This document shows positions 13,941 to 16,015 of a DNA stretch of 16,015 bases, piece after piece. The first letter of the stretch is position 1. The number at the start of each line of letters is the position of its first letter. The notes below the pieces were generated by a model, which worked only from the letters and a program-made list of their open reading frames with translations, ran no database searches and was not told where the DNA came from. A program made the position numbers and the translations under genes. Source of the DNA: an uncultured Faecalibacterium sp. (GTDB lineage: Bacteria > Bacillota > Clostridia > Oscillospirales > Ruminococcaceae); the NCBI GenBank assembly GCA_934561555.1, contig CAKTGQ010000035.1:1-16015 (forward strand), given 5' to 3'.

Positions 13941-13970
13941 GTAAGTATCTTACGCCAAAGTGCGTACTTT
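13941..13970. promoter_or_regulatory. Operator-like motif upstream of DUF1349 gene
   Basis: GTAAGTATCTTAC (13941-13953) and GTGCGTACTT (13960-13969) recur upstream of the flavoprotein gene, 12/13 and 10/10 identical. AAGTA and TACTT form inverted half-sites. The right part overlaps the -35 of the promoter. Probably bound by the HxlR-type regulator encoded next door. Confidence 0.6.
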
Positions 13971-13996
13971 ACAAAGGCTTTCTATGGAACTATGAT
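13968..13996 (+). promoter_or_regulatory. Promoter for DUF1349 gene
   Basis: TTTACA (13968-13973) and TATGAT (13991-13996) with a 17-base spacer, 34 bases before the start codon. The -35 overlaps the operator-like motif, which fits repression. Confidence 0.7.
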
Positions 13997-14029
13997 AAGT
14001 TTGTGACTTTCAACAAGGAGGACGTTTCT

Positions 14030-14620
14030 ATGGATTTCAAATGGCTAAATGAGGGACAGGTAAAAACGAATGGGGACAAGATAGAAATATTTGCTCCCGC
14101 ACAAAGCGATTTTTTCTTTAACAACGGCGCAATCGGAGAAGAAGGAATCACGCCGGAATCTTTGTGCAACGCTCCGTTTTATTACACAGAGATTACGGGC
14201 GATTTTGTAATGAGAGTAAAGGTATCACATGACTTTAAAGATACCTATGATTCTGCTTCCATTATGGTAATGCAGGACATGAAAAACTGGGCGAAAGCGT
14301 GCTTTGAAATGACGGATTTTGGAACACACGCCGCAGTCAGCGTTATCGCACGAAACGGAGAATCAGACGACGCAAACGGGTGCAATATTGACGGTAACAC
14401 AGCATGGCTACAGGTGTGCAGATGTGGAAACTCTTTTGCGTTTCATTACTCCGTTGACGGAAAGAACTTTTACATGATGAGGTTTTTCAATCTTCCTGCG
14501 GGCAACACTGTAAAAGTGGGGCTGCTTGCACAAGCTCCTGTTGGAAACGGAGGAAGCAGAGTTTATTCAAACCTCACATTCGAGCAGAAAACAGTAAAAA
14601 ATATCCGTATGGGCGAATAA
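14030..14620 (+). CDS. DUF1349-family concanavalin A-like protein
   Basis: 196-residue cytoplasmic protein of the DUF1349 family, a beta-sandwich fold with distant likeness to concanavalin A-type lectins. The biochemical role is unknown. Visible family features are FFFNNGAIGEEGITPESLCNAPFYY, then TGDFVMRVKVSHDFKDTYDSASIMV, NWAKACFEM, and the C-terminal NLPAGNTVKVGLLAQAPVGNGG. There is no signal peptide. ATG 14030 follows AAGGAGGA by 7 bases, with a good promoter and operator-like site upstream. The gene is AT-richer than the ICE genes and belongs to a passenger module with the HxlR regulator and the flavoprotein. A link to redox or electrophile response is inferred only from that company. Confidence 0.85.
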   Translation: MDFKWLNEGQVKTNGDKIEIFAPAQSDFFFNNGAIGEEGITPESLCNAPFYYTEITGDFVMRVKVSHDFKDTYDSASIMVMQDMKNWAKACFEMTDFGTHAAVSVIARNGESDDANGCNIDGNTAWLQVCRCGNSFAFHYSVDGKNFYMMRFFNLPAGNTVKVGLLAQAPVGNGGSRVYSNLTFEQKTVKNIRMGE

Positions 14621-14659
14621 GAAATTATGTGCCGCTATCACAAGCGAAATGCAATGAAG

Positions 14660-14699
14660 AAGCAGACCGAAACCGTTTCAGATTTCAGTCTGCTTTTTT
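14660..14699 (+). terminator. Terminator after DUF1349 gene
   Basis: AAGCAGAC (14660-14667) pairs with GTCTGCTT (14688-14695), and the loop holds a smaller GAAAC/TTTC-type stem. The T run extends to 14699. It overlaps the stop codon of the convergent HxlR gene by two bases. Confidence 0.75.
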
Positions 14700-15030
14700 A
14701 CAATCTGTTTTCTTCTCCCCAATCGCACATTGTTTCCAATATAGGAATGAGAGATTTTCCACGCTCTGTAAGACTGTATTCGACTTTGGGGGGAATTTGC
14801 GGATATTCTTCTCTATGGACTAATTTATCTGCTTCTAATTCTTTCAAGGTAGAGCTTAATGTTTTGTAGGAAATTTCATCAATGTACTTTTTCATTTCAT
14901 TGAAACGGACGACTCCAAATTCAGCCAGAACATAGAGTATCGTCATTTTGTATTTTCCGTTAATCAGAGATAAAGTGTAGCTAAATCCCGTACTTCTAAA
15001 GCACTCATTTGAAATATTACGTTCACTCAT
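14698..15030 (-). CDS. HxlR-family winged-helix regulator
   Basis: 110-residue transcription regulator of the HxlR/MarR-like type, usually a dimer that senses electrophiles, oxidants or quinones through an N-terminal cysteine. One cysteine (Cys10) lies just before the DNA-binding domain, as in YodB/HypR-type sensors. The domain reads FSYTLSLINGKYKMTILYVL, FNEMKKYIDEISYKTLSSTLKELEADKLVHREEY, and VEYSLTERGKSLIPIL. The start at 15030 has AAAGGAAAG 6-8 bases upstream on the minus strand. It is divergent from the flavoprotein gene and convergent with the DUF1349 gene. Matching operator-like motifs stand in front of both of those, so autoregulation and control of both neighbours are likely. Confidence 0.88.
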   Translation of the reverse strand: MSERNISNECFRSTGFSYTLSLINGKYKMTILYVLAEFGVVRFNEMKKYIDEISYKTLSSTLKELEADKLVHREEYPQIPPKVEYSLTERGKSLIPILETMCDWGEENRL

Positions 15031-15047
15031 TTTACACTTTCCTTTTC

Positions 15048-15095
15048 GTAAGTATATTACACGAATTTTAGTATCGCACTTAATTGTGCGTACTT
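15048..15095. promoter_or_regulatory. Operator-like region between hxlR-type and flavoprotein genes
   Basis: GTAAGTATATTAC (15048-15060) and GTGCGTACTT (15086-15095) match the pair upstream of the DUF1349 gene. Between them AGTATCGCAC (15070-15079) is an inverted partner of GTGCGTACT with one extra base. The first motif lies in the likely promoter region of the minus-strand regulator gene, and the last overlaps the flavoprotein -35. Confidence 0.6.
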
Positions 15096-15121
15096 GATTT
15101 TCATTTCATTCTTGCTATTAT
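15094..15121 (+). promoter_or_regulatory. Promoter for flavoprotein gene
   Basis: TTGATT (15094-15099) and TATTAT (15116-15121) with a 16-base spacer; TATGAT at 15119-15124 is an alternative -10 with a 19-base spacer. The -35 overlaps the operator-like motif. Confidence 0.5.
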
Positions 15122-15176
15122 GATAATATCGAAAGAGGGAAAAGTCAATCCCGCTATCATAAGGAGGATAAATTTT

Positions 15177-15722
15177 ATGAGCAAAAAAATTGTTGTAATC
15201 ACAGGCAGCCCCCGCAAAAAAGGAAACAGCTTCGCAATGACAGCGGCTTTTATCAAAGCTGCGGAAGAAAAAGGACATACGGTAAAGCGGTTTGACGCTG
15301 CCATGATGAATGTGAGTGGTTGCCATGCCTGCGAAACATGCTTTAAAACAGGAAAAGCCTGTTCATTTGATGATGATTTCAATGTGATAGCCCCGGCTAT
15401 TCAGGAAGCCGACGCTATTGTTTTTTCCATGCCGGTTTACTGGTACACGATTCCGTCACAGATAAAGGCGGTCATTGATAAGCTGTTTTCATTCTATCAT
15501 GCAGAGGTAGACCTTTCTGGAAAAGAATACGCTATCATTACTTGCTGCGAGGAAGATGATAAATCTGTCATGGACGGTATTCGGATTCCTATTGAACGGT
15601 CTGCTGCATTGTTGAAGTGGAAAATGGTCGGTGCGGTAATGGTTCCGGCAGTTGTAAATGTAGGCGACATTGACAAGACAGACGGGTGCGAACAGGCAGC
15701 GGCTTTAGCTGATAAATTCTAA
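15177..15722 (+). CDS. Iron-sulfur-flavoprotein-like NAD(P)H:FMN oxidoreductase
   Basis: 181-residue flavodoxin-fold protein of the NADPH-dependent FMN reductase family. The FMN phosphate loop is GSPRKKGNS (residues 10-18), and a second FMN contact is PVYWYTIPSQIKAVIDK (residues about 86-102). Cysteines at 49, 52, 55 and 62 form C-x2-C-x2-C-x6-C, the pattern of iron-sulfur flavoproteins that carry a 4Fe-4S cluster. Such enzymes reduce quinones, oxygen species or other small electrophiles. ATG 15177 follows AAGGAGGA by about 8 bases; the frame is open upstream, but that part covers the promoter. It is divergent from the HxlR-type regulator, a pairing common for inducible quinone or nitro reductases. 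The gene appears complete and AT-rich like the rest of the module. Confidence 0.88.
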   Translation: MSKKIVVITGSPRKKGNSFAMTAAFIKAAEEKGHTVKRFDAAMMNVSGCHACETCFKTGKACSFDDDFNVIAPAIQEADAIVFSMPVYWYTIPSQIKAVIDKLFSFYHAEVDLSGKEYAIITCCEEDDKSVMDGIRIPIERSAALLKWKMVGAVMVPAVVNVGDIDKTDGCEQAAALADKF

Positions 15723-15782
15723 TTGCAAACTATCTATCAGATATTTCTACTCTGTTTAGAAATAGCAAAGCCAGCCGGAGCA

Positions 15783-15883
15783 GTCAACGGTCAAGATGAA
15801 CGGGCATGCGCCCGCCGTTGACAGCCCCGCCTGTCCTTGCTGGTGGGTAATCAAGGGGCGACAGCAAGGAGTGCTGCCGCCCC
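15783..15883. repeat. Two strong inverted repeats, possible oriT or leader structure
   Basis: First: GTCAACGG (15783-15790) with CCGTTGAC (15815-15822), perfect. It encloses CGGGC/GCCCG (15801-15814, loop ATGC) and a one-sided 10-nt bulge. Second: GGGGCGACAGCA (15855-15866) with TGCTGCCGCCCC (15872-15883), 11 of 12 paired, 5-nt loop AGGAG. They lie between the flavoprotein gene and an ORF of the element, with no coding capacity visible. Extended inverted repeats near mobilisation genes are typical of transfer origins, but no nic site can be assigned from sequence. Confidence 0.6.
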
Positions 15884-15913
15884 TCACTATCATCAGAGAA
15901 AGGGGGATTTTCC

Positions 15914-16015
15914 TTGACCGAGAAAGAATACAAAGAGCATATGCTCAATCAGGCCAACGGTGACCGGCAGATTCTGGCCAAGCAGTTGAACATCAGCCCC
16001 CATCAGCTGTCCTAT
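15914..16015 (+). CDS. Start of an element ORF resembling a VirB4 C-terminal segment, cut by window end
   Basis: 34 codons are visible, starting at TTG 15914 with GGGGG about 8 bases upstream. The sequence MLNQANGDRQILAKQLNIS followed by PHQLSY resembles the conserved stretch near the C-terminus of VirB4/TraE-type conjugation ATPases, where LNQA..DR..LA..LNIS..QLSYV is typical. If right, this is either a fragment of a truncated virB4 given a new start or a separate small gene with a helix-turn-helix-like segment (DRQILAKQLNISPHQLSY). The frame continues beyond the window, so its length is unknown. Confidence 0.45.
   Translation, partial: MTEKEYKEHMLNQANGDRQILAKQLNISPHQLSY

Noticed and set aside
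14627..14869. Plus-strand frames of 80 and 64 codons after the DUF1349 gene
   Set aside because: They run through the terminator and opposite the HxlR gene; no family features.

Overview
The window looks like the chromosome of a gut Oscillospiraceae-type Firmicute (Faecalibacterium-like is my inference from the GC-rich housekeeping genes and the style of the mobile element; the sequence alone does not prove the species). It falls into four parts.

(1) Positions 1-7585 are a compact GC-rich core block: the 3' two-thirds or more of alaS, a HIT-family nucleotide hydrolase/transferase, an APRT-like phosphoribosyltransferase, comEC, holA (DNA polymerase III delta), an RNase M5-like Toprim protein whose start overlaps the holA stop, and, convergent with it, a SigK-type sigma factor on the minus strand.

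(2) Positions 7586-8426 are a boundary zone: an AT-richer cytidine-deaminase-like gene with its own extended -10 promoter, then an array of small hairpins and a terminator-like stem, then the point where a plasmid/ICE replication-initiator gene begins without its N-terminus.

(3) Positions 8427-13888 are the left part of a degraded integrative and conjugative element (Tn1549/CTn-like gene order): 5'-truncated repA, parA, parB, a terminator, a gene of unknown function, a small membrane protein, a DUF3846 protein, pcfB, a virD4/traG coupling-protein gene cut to its N-terminal half, and a shortened Maff2-type gene. parA carries two 75-nt in-frame insertions related to each other (58/75 identical). 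They lie at similar target sites and share small hairpins in which several base pairs have changed on both sides. I consider this the most unusual signal here.

(4) Positions 13889-15722 are an AT-rich passenger module: a DUF1349 protein, a divergent HxlR-type regulator and an iron-sulfur-flavoprotein-like oxidoreductase. Matching operator-like motifs lie upstream of both outer genes. After it, element-type DNA resumes with two strong inverted repeats (possible oriT or leader region), and an ORF begins whose first residues resemble a conserved C-terminal stretch of VirB4-type conjugation ATPases.

The core genes serve translation, DNA uptake, replication and 5S rRNA processing. The element genes once served maintenance (RepA, ParA, ParB) and DNA transfer (PcfB, VirD4, Maff2), but truncation of repA, virD4 and maff2 makes autonomous replication or transfer from this copy doubtful. 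No stretch longer than 300 bases lacks a gene. I saw no tRNA, rRNA, CRISPR array or transposase.
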